NCBI RefSeq assembly: GCF_014257025.1
Contig: NZ_JACMSF010000035.1
Span: forward strand, 31,857-95,856
Reading direction: 5' to 3'
DNA: 64,000 nucleotides
Source of the DNA: Streptomyces cupreus
GTDB taxonomy: Bacteria; Actinomycetota; Actinomycetes; Streptomycetales; Streptomycetaceae
The notes under the pieces were generated by a model. It saw nothing but the letters and a program-made list of their open reading frames with translations. It was not told the DNA's origin and ran no database searches. Numbering within the stretch: the first letter of the stretch is position 1; every line of letters starts with the position of its first letter. The position numbers and the translations under genes were made by a program. Shown here piece by piece: positions 17,456-26,176 of the stretch.

Positions 17456-18595
17456 CTACTTCTTGAGGAGACCGTTGAACCGGTCGAGCCAGGCGTCGGC
17501 GTCGTTCTTCGCGACGGCCGCGTAGTCGACGAGGATGATCTTGTCCTCGCCGACCTCGTCGACGACCTCCTGGTAGGTGTGCAGGCCCTCGCCCTCGACG
17601 CCCTCCCGGTAGGACGCCAGGCCGCCCTCGGCGACCGCGCGCTGACCCTCCTCCGAGAGCGCGAAGTCCAGGAAGAGCTTCGAGGTCGCCGGGTGCGGCG
17701 CCTCGGCGGCGACTCCGATGCCGCGGGGCAGGACCACGGTGCCGTCCTCGGGGAAGACGATCTTCACCAGCCCGGCGCTGTCCTCGACGACCGGGTACGC
17801 GGGCGAGGCGCTGATCAGGAAGCCGGCCGTGTACTCACCGGCGACGATCTTCTCCAGCTGGGTACCGGAGGAGGTCTCGGGACGGGTCAGCGGGAGGATC
17901 TTCTCCAGCGAGTCCCATGCCTCGGGGTTGCCCTCGGTGAGCGCACGGGTGACCGTGAAGCCGAACGAGCCCTCCGGGTCGCGGACCGTGACCTTGTTCT
18001 TGAACTTGCCCTCGTCGGCACTGACGATCTCGGCCAGGTCGGCGATGCCGGTCGGGGGCTTCTCCATCAGGGCGGTGTTGTAGGCGATCGTCATCGGGTC
18101 CTGCGACATCGAGTAGACGCTGGGCAGCAGTTCCGCGGATTCGCCGAGCTCGGACAGCTCCGGGGACTGGTACTCCAGGACCGTGTTCTCGCGCGCGGAG
18201 AAGTTCGCCCAGGCGCTCGCCGCGCTGGAGATCAGCACGTCCGCCGGGGAAGAGCCGGCCGCGTTCTCCGAGAGGACCTTCTGGAACAGCTCGTCGCTGT
18301 CGAGCTCGTTGACCGAGACGGTCTTGATCCAGTCGTACTTCTTCTTGAAGTCGCGGACGACGGGGGCCATGTTCTCGTCGCCGAGGTTGGAGTAGACGGT
18401 GAGCTTGCCGCCCTCCTTCCTGGCCTCCTCGATCAGAGCGTCGTAGTCCGCGGGGTAGTAGGCGGGCTGCTCGCCGGCGACGATCTTGTTCTCCGCCACC
18501 TCGGGCGCGTCACTGTCGCCTCCGCAGGCGGTCAGCGCGCCGCCGAGCGTGAGCGCCAGGACGAATGCGGTCGCGGAGCGGTGGGTTCTGGTCAT
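17456..18595 (-). CDS. Substrate-binding lipoprotein, iron ABC transporter type (FbpA-like)
   Basis: A 379-residue extracytoplasmic binding protein. The lipobox is LTAC (cysteine near residue 24, GGALTACGGDSD). The mature part carries KLTVYSNLGDENMAPVVRDF, VDVLISS-like PADVLISSAA and YNTALM, the layout of ferric-binding proteins. The stop-proximal region retains acidic and Tyr residues but I cannot assign metal ligands. It is the first gene of the ABC operon and divergent from the two-component system across a 272-bp regulatory gap. Confidence 0.88.
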   Translation of the reverse strand: MTRTHRSATAFVLALTLGGALTACGGDSDAPEVAENKIVAGEQPAYYPADYDALIEEARKEGGKLTVYSNLGDENMAPVVRDFKKKYDWIKTVSVNELDSDELFQKVLSENAAGSSPADVLISSAASAWANFSARENTVLEYQSPELSELGESAELLPSVYSMSQDPMTIAYNTALMEKPPTGIADLAEIVSADEGKFKNKVTVRDPEGSFGFTVTRALTEGNPEAWDSLEKILPLTRPETSSGTQLEKIVAGEYTAGFLISASPAYPVVEDSAGLVKIVFPEDGTVVLPRGIGVAAEAPHPATSKLFLDFALSEEGQRAVAEGGLASYREGVEGEGLHTYQEVVDEVGEDKIILVDYAAVAKNDADAWLDRFNGLLKK

Positions 18596-18688
18596 GGTTG
18601 TCCTCCTCGTGCGTGCCCGCCGGCACCTGTTTCGGGGAGGCTAGGAGTGACCGGAGCCACACCGGCAGTCTTGTGGGCGCAACCTGCT

Positions 18689-18702
18689 CTTGTGCTCACA
18701 AG
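18689..18702. promoter_or_regulatory. Inverted repeat in the ABC/two-component divergent promoter region
   Basis: CTTGTG and CACAAG arms separated by 2 bp lie in the 272-bp gap between the lipoprotein gene and the histidine kinase gene. A related TCTTGTG half sits about 20 bp upstream. This is a candidate site for the adjacent response regulator; binding is inferred from position only. Confidence 0.4.
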
Positions 18703-18867
18703 CCTCGTTCTGCTCGTTGTGCCGACGCCGTGGCGACGGAAACACGCCACAGGTCTGGGCAGCAGCCTCTCGGGCGCTTACCTTGCGTTCACAACTGCGT
18801 CAATCGGATGAATCAGTCCATGAGGCGGCGAGTGGCGTCGGGTGACCAGGAAAGTTGAGGTGGGCAG

Positions 18868-20526
18868 GTGCGAATCCCCCGGCCCCGGCGTGTCTTTGCC
18901 CAGGTGCTGGCCATGCAGCTGGCCATCACCACCGGGGTGACGATTCTGGCCACCGGCCTGTTCCTCGCCCCGTTCGGCTCCCAGCTCGACGACCAGGCGA
19001 TGCGCCGGGCGCTTGCCATCGCCCAGACCGCCGCCGAGCCGGACGTCGCGCGCGATCTGGTCGCCACCGAGCCGAGCGCGTCGGGGCCTGTGCAACAGGA
19101 GGCCGAACGCATACGCGGAGCCACCGGGGCGCTGTACGTCGTCGTGATGGACACCCACGGCGTGCGCTGGTCGCACACCAACCCGGCCGCGATCGGCTAC
19201 CACGTCTCCACGGATCCCGGTCGTGTGCTCGCCGGAAACGAGGTCATGGAGATCGACACCGGAACGCTCGGCCGCTCCGCCCGCGCCAAGGTGCCGCTGC
19301 GCGACGACCGGGGCGAGATCGTGGGGGCGGTCTCGGTCGGCATCGCCTACGGCAGCGTCCGCGACCAGCTGTTCGGCGCGGTTCCCGGGATGCTGCTGTA
19401 CGCGGGCGCAGCGCTCGCCGTCGGTGTCCTGGCCGCGCTCCTGGTCTCCCGCAGTGTGCGCCGCCGCACCCACGGCGTCGCCTTCGCCGATATCTCCGCC
19501 CTCCTCGACGAGCGCGAGGCGATGCTGCACGGCGTCCGGGAGGGCGTCGTCGCCTGTGACCGGCGCGGCAGGATCCGCCTGGTCAACGACGAGGCCAGGA
19601 GACTGCTGAACCTCGAAGCGGATGCCACCGGACACACCCCGGACGAGGCCCTGCCCCCGGGCCGAACGGCGGACGTGCTGGCCGGACGCGTCGACGGCGC
19701 CGACCTGCTGACCGTCAGCGGCGGCCGGGTACTGGTCGCCAACCGCATGCCGACCCGGGACGGCGGGACGGTGGTGACGCTGCGCGACCGCACCGAACTG
19801 GAACTCCTGGGCCGCGAACTGGACAGCACGCAAGGTCTGCTGGACGCGCTGCGCGCCCAGGGCCACGAACACGCCAACCGCCTGCACACCCTCCTCGGGC
19901 TGATCGAGATCGGCCGCCACGACCGGGCCGCGCAGCTCATCGCCGATGTCGCCCACACCCACCGCGCGTCCGCCGAACAGATCGCCGAGCGGATACGGGA
20001 CCCGCTGCTGTCGGCGCTGCTGGTCGGCAAGTCCGCCGTCGCCGCCGAACTCGGCGTACCCCTGCGCCTGTCCCCCGCCGCGCTGCTGGCCGACCGGGTG
20101 GTCGACCCGCGGGACCTTGTCACCGTCCTGGGCAACCTCATCGACAACGCGGTGGACGCGGTGGCCGGGCACCGGCCCTCCGATCCCTTCATCGAGGTGG
20201 AGCTGCGGGCCGAGGGCACCACCGCTGTTCTGCGCGTGGCCGACAACGGGCCGGGCATACCGCCCGAGATGCGCGAGCGGGTGTTCACCGAGGGCTGGTC
20301 CACCAAACCCCCGGACCACCGCCCGCACGGCCGGGGCATCGGTCTGGCCCTGGTCAGGCGACTCGCCGAACGCTACGGCGGAACGGCCGGGGTCACCGCC
20401 CGCACCGGCGGAGGCGCCGTCCTCACCGTCGTCCTGCCCGAAGCGCTCGCCGCCGATGTCCCCGCCGACATCGCGGACGACAGCGTCCCCGCAGATCAGC
20501 TCGCCGCCTCAGGAGAGTCCCGATGA
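18868..20526 (+). CDS. CitA/DcuS-type sensor histidine kinase
   Basis: A 552-residue membrane sensor. The first membrane segment is about residues 12-32, then an extracytoplasmic PDC/Cache-type sensing domain, a second segment (about 170-195, GMLLYAGAALAVGVLAALLV), a PAS domain, a SpoOB-type phosphoacceptor helix with His in QGHEHANRLHTLLGL, and the HATPase boxes NLIDNAVDAV, DNGPGIPP and GRGIGLALVRRL. GTG 18868 has GAGGTGGG upstream. It overlaps the response regulator by 4 bp. Family members sense di/tricarboxylates, so the divergent ABC importer may carry a citrate- or carboxylate-linked substrate. Confidence 0.9.
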   Translation: MRIPRPRRVFAQVLAMQLAITTGVTILATGLFLAPFGSQLDDQAMRRALAIAQTAAEPDVARDLVATEPSASGPVQQEAERIRGATGALYVVVMDTHGVRWSHTNPAAIGYHVSTDPGRVLAGNEVMEIDTGTLGRSARAKVPLRDDRGEIVGAVSVGIAYGSVRDQLFGAVPGMLLYAGAALAVGVLAALLVSRSVRRRTHGVAFADISALLDEREAMLHGVREGVVACDRRGRIRLVNDEARRLLNLEADATGHTPDEALPPGRTADVLAGRVDGADLLTVSGGRVLVANRMPTRDGGTVVTLRDRTELELLGRELDSTQGLLDALRAQGHEHANRLHTLLGLIEIGRHDRAAQLIADVAHTHRASAEQIAERIRDPLLSALLVGKSAVAAELGVPLRLSPAALLADRVVDPRDLVTVLGNLIDNAVDAVAGHRPSDPFIEVELRAEGTTAVLRVADNGPGIPPEMRERVFTEGWSTKPPDHRPHGRGIGLALVRRLAERYGGTAGVTARTGGGAVLTVVLPEALAADVPADIADDSVPADQLAASGESR

Positions 20527-21212
20527 TCGATGTCCTCGTCGTGGACGACGACTTCCACGTCGCCGAGATCAACGCCATGTATGTCACCCAGGTCCCTGGC
20601 TTCCGGGTCACCGCCCGCGCCCACACCGCCGCGCAGGCCCTGGCCACCCTTGAGCGCACCCACGTCGACCTCGTTCTCCTCGACCACTTCCTCCCCGACG
20701 AGACCGGGCTGACCCTGGTGCGCCGCATGCGGCAACTCGGCCACCACGCCGACGTCATCATGGTGACGGCGGCCAGCGACGTCGCCACCGTCCAGGCCGC
20801 CATGCGGTACGGAGCCCTCCAGTACCTCGTCAAGCCGTTCACCTTCGCCGCCCTGCACGCCAAGCTCGACGGCTACAACACCCTCCGCCACGCCCTGGAG
20901 GACGTGGGCGGACGCGGCCGGGCGGGCCAGGACCAGGTGGATCAGATCTTCGGCGCCCTGAGATCCACCGCCGAACCCCGCTCCACCCTCCCCAAGGGCT
21001 ACTCCACCCCCACCATCGACGTCATTCGCCGCGCCCTGAACCAGGCGGGACACCCTCTCTCCGCCCACGAGGTCGCCGAACGCACCGGCATCAGCCGGTC
21101 CACCGCCCAGCGCTACCTCAAATACCTCGAACGCGCCGGACGCATCGCCCTCACCCTCAAGTACGGCGAGACCGGCCGCCCCGAGCATCGATACGTATGG
21201 GCCGCGGACTAA
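20523..21212 (+). CDS. CitB/DcuR-type response regulator
   Basis: A 229-residue regulator. The receiver has acidic D8/D9 (VVDDDFHV), phosphoacceptor D54 (LVLLDHFLPD) and YLVKPF. A C-terminal helix-turn-helix (SAHEVAERTGISRSTAQRYL) sits in the family's distinctive wing domain ending GRPEHRYVW. The ATGA overlap with the kinase gene indicates coupling. Its likely targets are the divergent ABC operon and its own promoter. Confidence 0.9.
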   Translation: MIDVLVVDDDFHVAEINAMYVTQVPGFRVTARAHTAAQALATLERTHVDLVLLDHFLPDETGLTLVRRMRQLGHHADVIMVTAASDVATVQAAMRYGALQYLVKPFTFAALHAKLDGYNTLRHALEDVGGRGRAGQDQVDQIFGALRSTAEPRSTLPKGYSTPTIDVIRRALNQAGHPLSAHEVAERTGISRSTAQRYLKYLERAGRIALTLKYGETGRPEHRYVWAAD

Positions 21213-21273
21213 CCCGGAGAGTGGATACGGCGGACACGGGGGCCGGATCGGCGCCGCCTCGCAGGCTTGGGTG

Positions 21274-23013
21274 TCAGCAGGTCTCGCGGAGGTAGCCGTC
21301 CGTACCCCCGGACACGACATCCTGGTCGCGTCGGACGATGCTCAGCGCACTGCCCCAGCCGGAGCACGCGTTCGACAGACCCTCCGCCGTGTATTCGACA
21401 ACGAGCACATTATTGTCGAACGCTTTGGCGAACTCGCCGCACTCGTTCCACTCGCCGCACTCCTCCACCACGGCGAAGTCCAGGCCTACGGACGCCCGGT
21501 CGGGCGCGAGCTCCAGAGTGTTCTTCTGGGCGATGGCCAGGCCCTTCTCGTGGGCGTGCGCCGACAGCAGTTTCATGAACGCCTTGGCCTGACCGGCCGT
21601 GAGGTAGTCCGGGAAGCGGGTGAAGGTGTCGTAGTTGTCGGGCTCGACAGCCTGGTATCCCTTGGCCGCACACTCGTCGATCCAGCCGTTCACCTTGGCG
21701 GCGACGCGCTGCCGCTTGGCGTCCGTACGAATGTCCAGGACCGCCTCGTTCCAGTCCTCGTCGTAGACGACATCCCCGTTGGCGTCACGCAGCAGCAGGT
21801 CGGAGTCCCAGTCGTCCTCCTCGTGCTCCTGCGCCTGGAGGGCGTTGAAATTGCAGATGTTGTACGCACCCGGCGCGGACGGGTCTTCGTGGCTGCGGCT
21901 GACCACCCGCACCCCGGCCGGCAGGGTGTACGCGCCGCCGATCTGGTAGTCCCACCGTGCGTGCTTCGGCGGTGTCGTCACCGCTGTTTTCCCTGCCGAT
22001 TCCGCTGCTGTTTTCCCCGCCGTTTTCACTGCCGCGATGCCCAGCCCGGTGAGGACCAGGGCCGCGGTGAGGCCGATGAGGATGCGCCGTCCTCGGCGTC
22101 CGTGACGGGCAGGGCGTGCGTCGGAATCCTCGTGGCCGGGTTTCACCGTTTCCGCCGGGACGGCCGCTCCCGGGGTGACCCGGGTGACCGGGGCGACCGA
22201 GGTGGTGGAATCCGGCAGCGTCAGGACCATACGGTGCAGGTCGGCGAGTCGGGGGCGGGCGGCCGGGTCCTTGGCCAGGCAGCGTTCGGCGATGCTCCGG
22301 AGCGGTTCGGCGACGCCGTCCAGGAACGGAGCCTCGTACATCACCTGATAACCCGTCAGGTAGGGGCTGCTTCCGTCGAACGGACGGTTACCGGTGGCCG
22401 CGTACACCAGCACCGACCCCAGTGAGAACACGTCCGAGGCGGCGGTGACTTCGCGTGGCGAGGCGAACTGCTCCGGCGACATGAAGGGCGGCGTGCCGAT
22501 CAACCGCCCCGTCACGGTGAGGGCTTCGTTGTCGACGGCATGCGAGATGCCGAAGTCGATGACGCGGGGCCCGTCCTCGGCCATCAGGATGTTGCTCGGC
22601 TTCAGGTCACGGTGCACCACGCCCACCCGGTGAATGTCCCGCAGCGCCTCGACAAGGCCCAGCGCGAGCGTGCGCAAGTCACGTCCGCTCAGCGGGCCGT
22701 CCTGGGCCACGACATCAGACAGGGTGCGGCCCGGCACATACAGCGTCGCCATCCACGGCTGCTCGGCGTCCGGATCGGCGTCCACCACCGGGGCCGTGAA
22801 CGCCCCGCTCACCTGGCGTGCCGCCGCGATCTCCTGCCTGAAGCGCGTCCGGAACTCCTCGTCCTGCGCGTACGGCGGGTGCACGACCTTGACCGCGACC
22901 TGCCGTCCCGAGGCCGAGCGCCCCAGAAAGACGATGCCCATGCCGCCACTGCCGAGCCTGTCGGTGAGCGCGTAGCCGCCTATGGATTCCACATCGCCGG
23001 GTCTCAGGGGCAT
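21274..23013 (-). CDS. Ser/Thr protein kinase fused to an extracellular GH114-like domain
   Basis: A 579-residue chimera. Residues 1-270 are a complete Hanks kinase: GSGGMG loop, VAVKVV lysine, HRDLKPSNI, DFG, and SPEQFASPREVTAASDVFS. A membrane segment follows (about 312-332), then an outside domain of about 230 residues beginning ARWDYQIGGAYTLPAGVRVVSR and carrying NICNFNALQAQEHEEDDW, YQAVEPDNYD and AIAQKNTLEL, the layout of GH114 endo-alpha-1,4-polygalactosaminidase-like barrels. ATG 23013 chosen with AAGGTGA upstream. The outer domain could bind or cut a wall polysaccharide and signal inward; this is inference. Confidence 0.85.
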   Translation of the reverse strand: MPLRPGDVESIGGYALTDRLGSGGMGIVFLGRSASGRQVAVKVVHPPYAQDEEFRTRFRQEIAAARQVSGAFTAPVVDADPDAEQPWMATLYVPGRTLSDVVAQDGPLSGRDLRTLALGLVEALRDIHRVGVVHRDLKPSNILMAEDGPRVIDFGISHAVDNEALTVTGRLIGTPPFMSPEQFASPREVTAASDVFSLGSVLVYAATGNRPFDGSSPYLTGYQVMYEAPFLDGVAEPLRSIAERCLAKDPAARPRLADLHRMVLTLPDSTTSVAPVTRVTPGAAVPAETVKPGHEDSDARPARHGRRGRRILIGLTAALVLTGLGIAAVKTAGKTAAESAGKTAVTTPPKHARWDYQIGGAYTLPAGVRVVSRSHEDPSAPGAYNICNFNALQAQEHEEDDWDSDLLLRDANGDVVYDEDWNEAVLDIRTDAKRQRVAAKVNGWIDECAAKGYQAVEPDNYDTFTRFPDYLTAGQAKAFMKLLSAHAHEKGLAIAQKNTLELAPDRASVGLDFAVVEECGEWNECGEFAKAFDNNVLVVEYTAEGLSNACSGWGSALSIVRRDQDVVSGGTDGYLRETC

Positions 23014-23161
23014 CACCCGTCACCTTTTCCATGTGCCGCGCCGCCGAAAGGTAGTTCAACGGCAGACTAGTCCGGGGCTCTCCGGGCGAGGCGGCCTTCG
23101 CGAGTGGCGCTGATCTCTCTTTGCGGGAATGGGAGCCACAGGCCACTTGGGCAGAGGCTCG

Positions 23162-23821
23162 TCACCGGCGTGACCCGGTTGTTTCTGGGGCATCTTCACC
23201 CTGCTTCGAGTCAGGGCGGCGGAGGCAGGAGGCCGCGACCACGAAGGGCCACAGGGACTGGAGGGATGTCACAAGGCGTTCAGCGACCCCGGCGGCACCG
23301 TGTCGATGCATCTCAATCATGAACCAGGCTGCTCCGGCACCCATCACAGCAGTCGCCGCAAGGGAGGGCACGGGCCGCAGTCCCCACGGTGCCGCTCCGC
23401 TGCGATCGGCGGCCAGAACCGGCCAGACCGCCAGGAGCGCGAAGGCGACCCCGGCGGCTGAACCGTGGAGCAGGGAGCCCCCACTGCTCGGCGGCGGGAG
23501 CAGTGCCACCACCAACGCCGATACTCCACCGCCGCCCAGCGCCACACGTCCGGCGAGCGCGGCCGCACGTAGCCCCCAGGCGGTCAGTAAGTGGCAGACA
23601 CCCAGGGCGAGCAGCGCTCCGGTCATCACCCAGAATCCCGCTGCCTCGTAGGCCGCCAGGACACTGATCGTCTCAGTGGCAGGGTCGTATGCGGGCCCCT
23701 CAAGGTGCGCCGCGATCGTCCAGCCTCCGATCAACAGGACAGGCGCGCACCCCGACGAAAGCAAGGCCCACCTGGGCACAAGTCGCACCGGTTCACCGTA
23801 AGACGCTCCGGTACTCCGCAC
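23162..23821 (-). CDS. DUF998-like integral membrane protein
   Basis: A 219-residue protein with about six membrane segments and the DUF998 pattern: YDPATETISVL in the first loop, FWVMTGALLALGVCHLLTAWGLR, and a third region LLHGSAAGVAFALLAVWPVLA. Function of the family is unknown. The start is uncertain: GTG 23821 opens the ORF, but a GTG near 23785 has GGTGA upstream and precedes the first hydrophobic segment. Confidence 0.7.
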   Translation of the reverse strand: MRSTGASYGEPVRLVPRWALLSSGCAPVLLIGGWTIAAHLEGPAYDPATETISVLAAYEAAGFWVMTGALLALGVCHLLTAWGLRAAALAGRVALGGGGVSALVVALLPPPSSGGSLLHGSAAGVAFALLAVWPVLAADRSGAAPWGLRPVPSLAATAVMGAGAAWFMIEMHRHGAAGVAERLVTSLQSLWPFVVAASCLRRPDSKQGEDAPETTGSRR

Positions 23822-23850
23822 GGCGGCGCCGCGCCCACCGGGGCGTTGCC

Positions 23851-24504
23851 TCAGCTCGTTTTCCGCTCCCGCTGCCCGTCTGTGCCGTACAGCTTTGCCG
23901 AGGCGTTCACATGGGCCAGCCTCCGCAGCGCGCTGAACATCGCCTCACCCAGTACGGTCCCGACCACCACGGCCTCCACCATGTCCTCGACCGCCACCCG
24001 CCGGTCCACGTAACGGAGGTCGGCGCGGGCGACCTGCTCGGCTGCGTCGGCGTAGTCGTCGAGCACTTCGACAAACGCCCCGTGGCCCAACCGGCCCATG
24101 GCGGCGAGGACCTTGGACAGGTCGGCGGCGGCGGGGTTCGACTCGTGCGTCCGCCAACCGCGCCGGGAGATGAGGTCGGCGACGACGGCCCGGGCGGCCG
24201 CCGACTCGGCGTCGTCGTGCTCGACGTCCCCGCTGCCGAGGTGGTCCGCGGCGGCGCCGAGCACTTTGTGCAGGGGACGCCCCGGCTCGTCGAGGGCGGC
24301 CAGTACGTCCGCGATCTCGGTCACCTTCATGCCGCCCACATCGAGCAGGGCTCGGATCAGCTGCAGCCGACGCTCGTGCGCCTCGCCGTACGTGGCCTGG
24401 TTCGGGCTGGTCAGCTCGCCCGGAGGCAGCAGGCCCTCGCGGACGTAGTACTTGATCGTCGGCACCGACACCCCGGTCTTGCGGCTCAACTCTCCGATAC
24501 GCAC
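23851..24504 (-). CDS. MerR-family transcriptional regulator
   Basis: A 217-residue regulator. The N-terminal winged helix reads MRIGELSRKTGVSVPTIKYY, followed by VREGLLPPGELTSPNQATY, then a coiled dimer helix and an unassigned C-terminal helical domain. GTG 24504 (GGGAG upstream) matches where the MerR domain must begin; the longer ORF upstream is antisense to the next gene. It is divergent from the membrane pair at 24630, and its promoter region carries inverted repeats. Confidence 0.88.
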   Translation of the reverse strand: MRIGELSRKTGVSVPTIKYYVREGLLPPGELTSPNQATYGEAHERRLQLIRALLDVGGMKVTEIADVLAALDEPGRPLHKVLGAAADHLGSGDVEHDDAESAAARAVVADLISRRGWRTHESNPAAADLSKVLAAMGRLGHGAFVEVLDDYADAAEQVARADLRYVDRRVAVEDMVEAVVVGTVLGEAMFSALRRLAHVNASAKLYGTDGQRERKTS

Positions 24505-24571
24505 TGCCGGTTCACTCCCTGACCTTCGCCCTGAGGCCGGGGCGGCCCTTGCCGACCCGCCTCCCATCATA

Positions 24572-24611
24572 GATAGTTGCGCTATCGGATAGCGGATAGT
24601 GCTGCTATCCG
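24572..24611. promoter_or_regulatory. Likely MerR operator, overlapping inverted repeats
   Basis: GATAG-ttgcg-CTATC (24572-24586) overlaps CGGATAGC..GCTATCCG (arms 24586-24593 and 24604-24611). The repeats lie between the divergent MerR gene and the membrane gene, 19 bp before the latter's start, where a MerR activator/repressor would bind. Confidence 0.6.
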
Positions 24612-24629
24612 TTTTTCTAGGGGGTAACC

Positions 24630-25670
24630 ATGTCTTCTTCACGTCCGTCCTCCTGGCCCGCGCCGTTGTGGTCGCCGTCGGCGCCATGGCGGTCATGGCA
24701 TCGGCCGCTGGTGCTGTTCTCGGCGGCGATGGCGCTGATGGCGGTGGTGTCCGCCGTGGGACTCGCCGTCGACGACCGTGTCCTGGTGGGTGCGCCGATC
24801 TGGTTCAAGCCGTTCAAGTTCGCGGTCTCGTTCGTGGCGTACTGCCTCTCCCTGGCCTGGATGCTGTCGCTTCTGCCCAGCGGACAACGCGTGGGCTGGT
24901 GGGCGGGGACGGTCGTCGCACTGGCGAGCCTCGTCGAGATGGTGATCATCACCGGGCAGGCGGTGCGCGGGAAACGCAGCCACTTCAACCACGAAACACC
25001 CTTCGACGAGGCGCTGTTCAACGCGATGGCCGTCACGGTCGTCATCCTCTGGCTCGGCACACTCGCCATCGCCGTGCTGCTGCTCCGTGCCCGAATCGCC
25101 GACCGTGCGTCCGCCTGGGCGCTGCGCTCCGGCATCGTCCTGGCGCTGGCCGGGGCCGGCGTCGGCTTCCTGATGACCCAACCCGCGCCGGGGCAGCGGC
25201 GTGGCGTGTCCAAGGTGGTCGGCGCGCACAGCGTGGGCGTGCCCGACGGCGGTCCGTCGATGCCGCTGACCGGCTGGTCGACGACCGGAGGCGATCTACG
25301 GATCCCGCACTTCGTCGGCATGCACGCGTTGCAGCTCCTGCCGCTGCTGGTCATGGTGCTGACCGCCCTCGCGCCACGCTTCGCCCGCCTCGCCGACGAC
25401 CGGATACGGCTGCGCCTGGTGCTGCTCGCCTCGGGAACGTACGCCGCCGCCTTCGCGCTGGTTCTCTGGCAGGCGTTGCGTGGTCAGCCGCTGATCCACC
25501 CGGACGGCGCGACGGCGGCGATGGCCGGAGTGATCCTGGCGGCCGTCACTCTCGGGACGTACGGATCCCTGAGGGCTCCAACTCCCGCTCCACGCGAAGC
25601 ACATGACGCTGCTCATGACGCTGCTCATGACGCGAAGACGCCCCCCACTCCGAAGGACCTCGTGGCATGA
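24630..25670 (+). CDS. Polytopic membrane protein in MerR-controlled operon
   Basis: A 346-residue protein with about 8 membrane segments (for example LVLFSAAMALMAVVSAVGLAV and VVALASLVEMVIITGQAV). Two conserved-looking loops are PIWFKPFKFAVSF and SHFNHETPFDEALFNAMA. The cytoplasmic tail has a short AHDA tandem repeat (12-bp DNA unit). No function recognised. Its stop overlaps the ABA4-like gene by 4 bp, so the two proteins probably act together. Confidence 0.75.
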   Translation: MSSSRPSSWPAPLWSPSAPWRSWHRPLVLFSAAMALMAVVSAVGLAVDDRVLVGAPIWFKPFKFAVSFVAYCLSLAWMLSLLPSGQRVGWWAGTVVALASLVEMVIITGQAVRGKRSHFNHETPFDEALFNAMAVTVVILWLGTLAIAVLLLRARIADRASAWALRSGIVLALAGAGVGFLMTQPAPGQRRGVSKVVGAHSVGVPDGGPSMPLTGWSTTGGDLRIPHFVGMHALQLLPLLVMVLTALAPRFARLADDRIRLRLVLLASGTYAAAFALVLWQALRGQPLIHPDGATAAMAGVILAAVTLGTYGSLRAPTPAPREAHDAAHDAAHDAKTPPTPKDLVA

Positions 25671-26095
25671 CCGGATTCCTCTTCGAGCTCTCCTTCTGGC
25701 TCGCCGCACCCGTATGGCTGCTCATGATCTTCGCGCCGGGGTGGGGCCCGACCGCCCGCATCGCAGGGTCACCGTGGACCGTGGTGCCCGTACTGCTCGT
25801 CTATCTCGCGCTGGTGGTCCCGGTGTTCCCCGAGCTCTGGACCGCGGTCCGCAGCCCGGATCTCGACACCTTCCGCGATCTGACGGCCTTGGCGGACGGC
25901 GCGGGGGCCATCTGGGCGCAGGTCATCGCCTGGGATCTGCTGATCGGGCAGTGGATGTACCGGGAGGCCAGGCGACTGGGGATCTCCGCCCTGCTGATGG
26001 GACCGCTGCTGGTTCTCACGATCCTGCTGTCACCTTTCGGACTGCTGGTGTTCCTGGGGCTGCGCGCGGCGTCAGTCCGTCCGTACCGCATGTGA
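25667..26095 (+). CDS. ABA4-like membrane protein
   Basis: A 142-residue protein with four membrane segments, resembling the ABA4/DUF4281 family (FELSFWLAAPVWLLMIFAPGW, then AQVIAWDLLIGQWMYREARR with its conserved W-D-L-x-G-x-W motif). In plants ABA4 acts in neoxanthin formation; in bacteria its role is unknown. It is translationally coupled to the upstream membrane gene. Confidence 0.75.
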   Translation: MTGFLFELSFWLAAPVWLLMIFAPGWGPTARIAGSPWTVVPVLLVYLALVVPVFPELWTAVRSPDLDTFRDLTALADGAGAIWAQVIAWDLLIGQWMYREARRLGISALLMGPLLVLTILLSPFGLLVFLGLRAASVRPYRM

Positions 26096-26176
26096 CGTTT
26101 GAGTGTGCAGGTGCGCTGGGTATTACGGGCCGCCTGTGTGACGGCTGTGCCCAAGCCGTGGGAAGAAATTTGGGGG

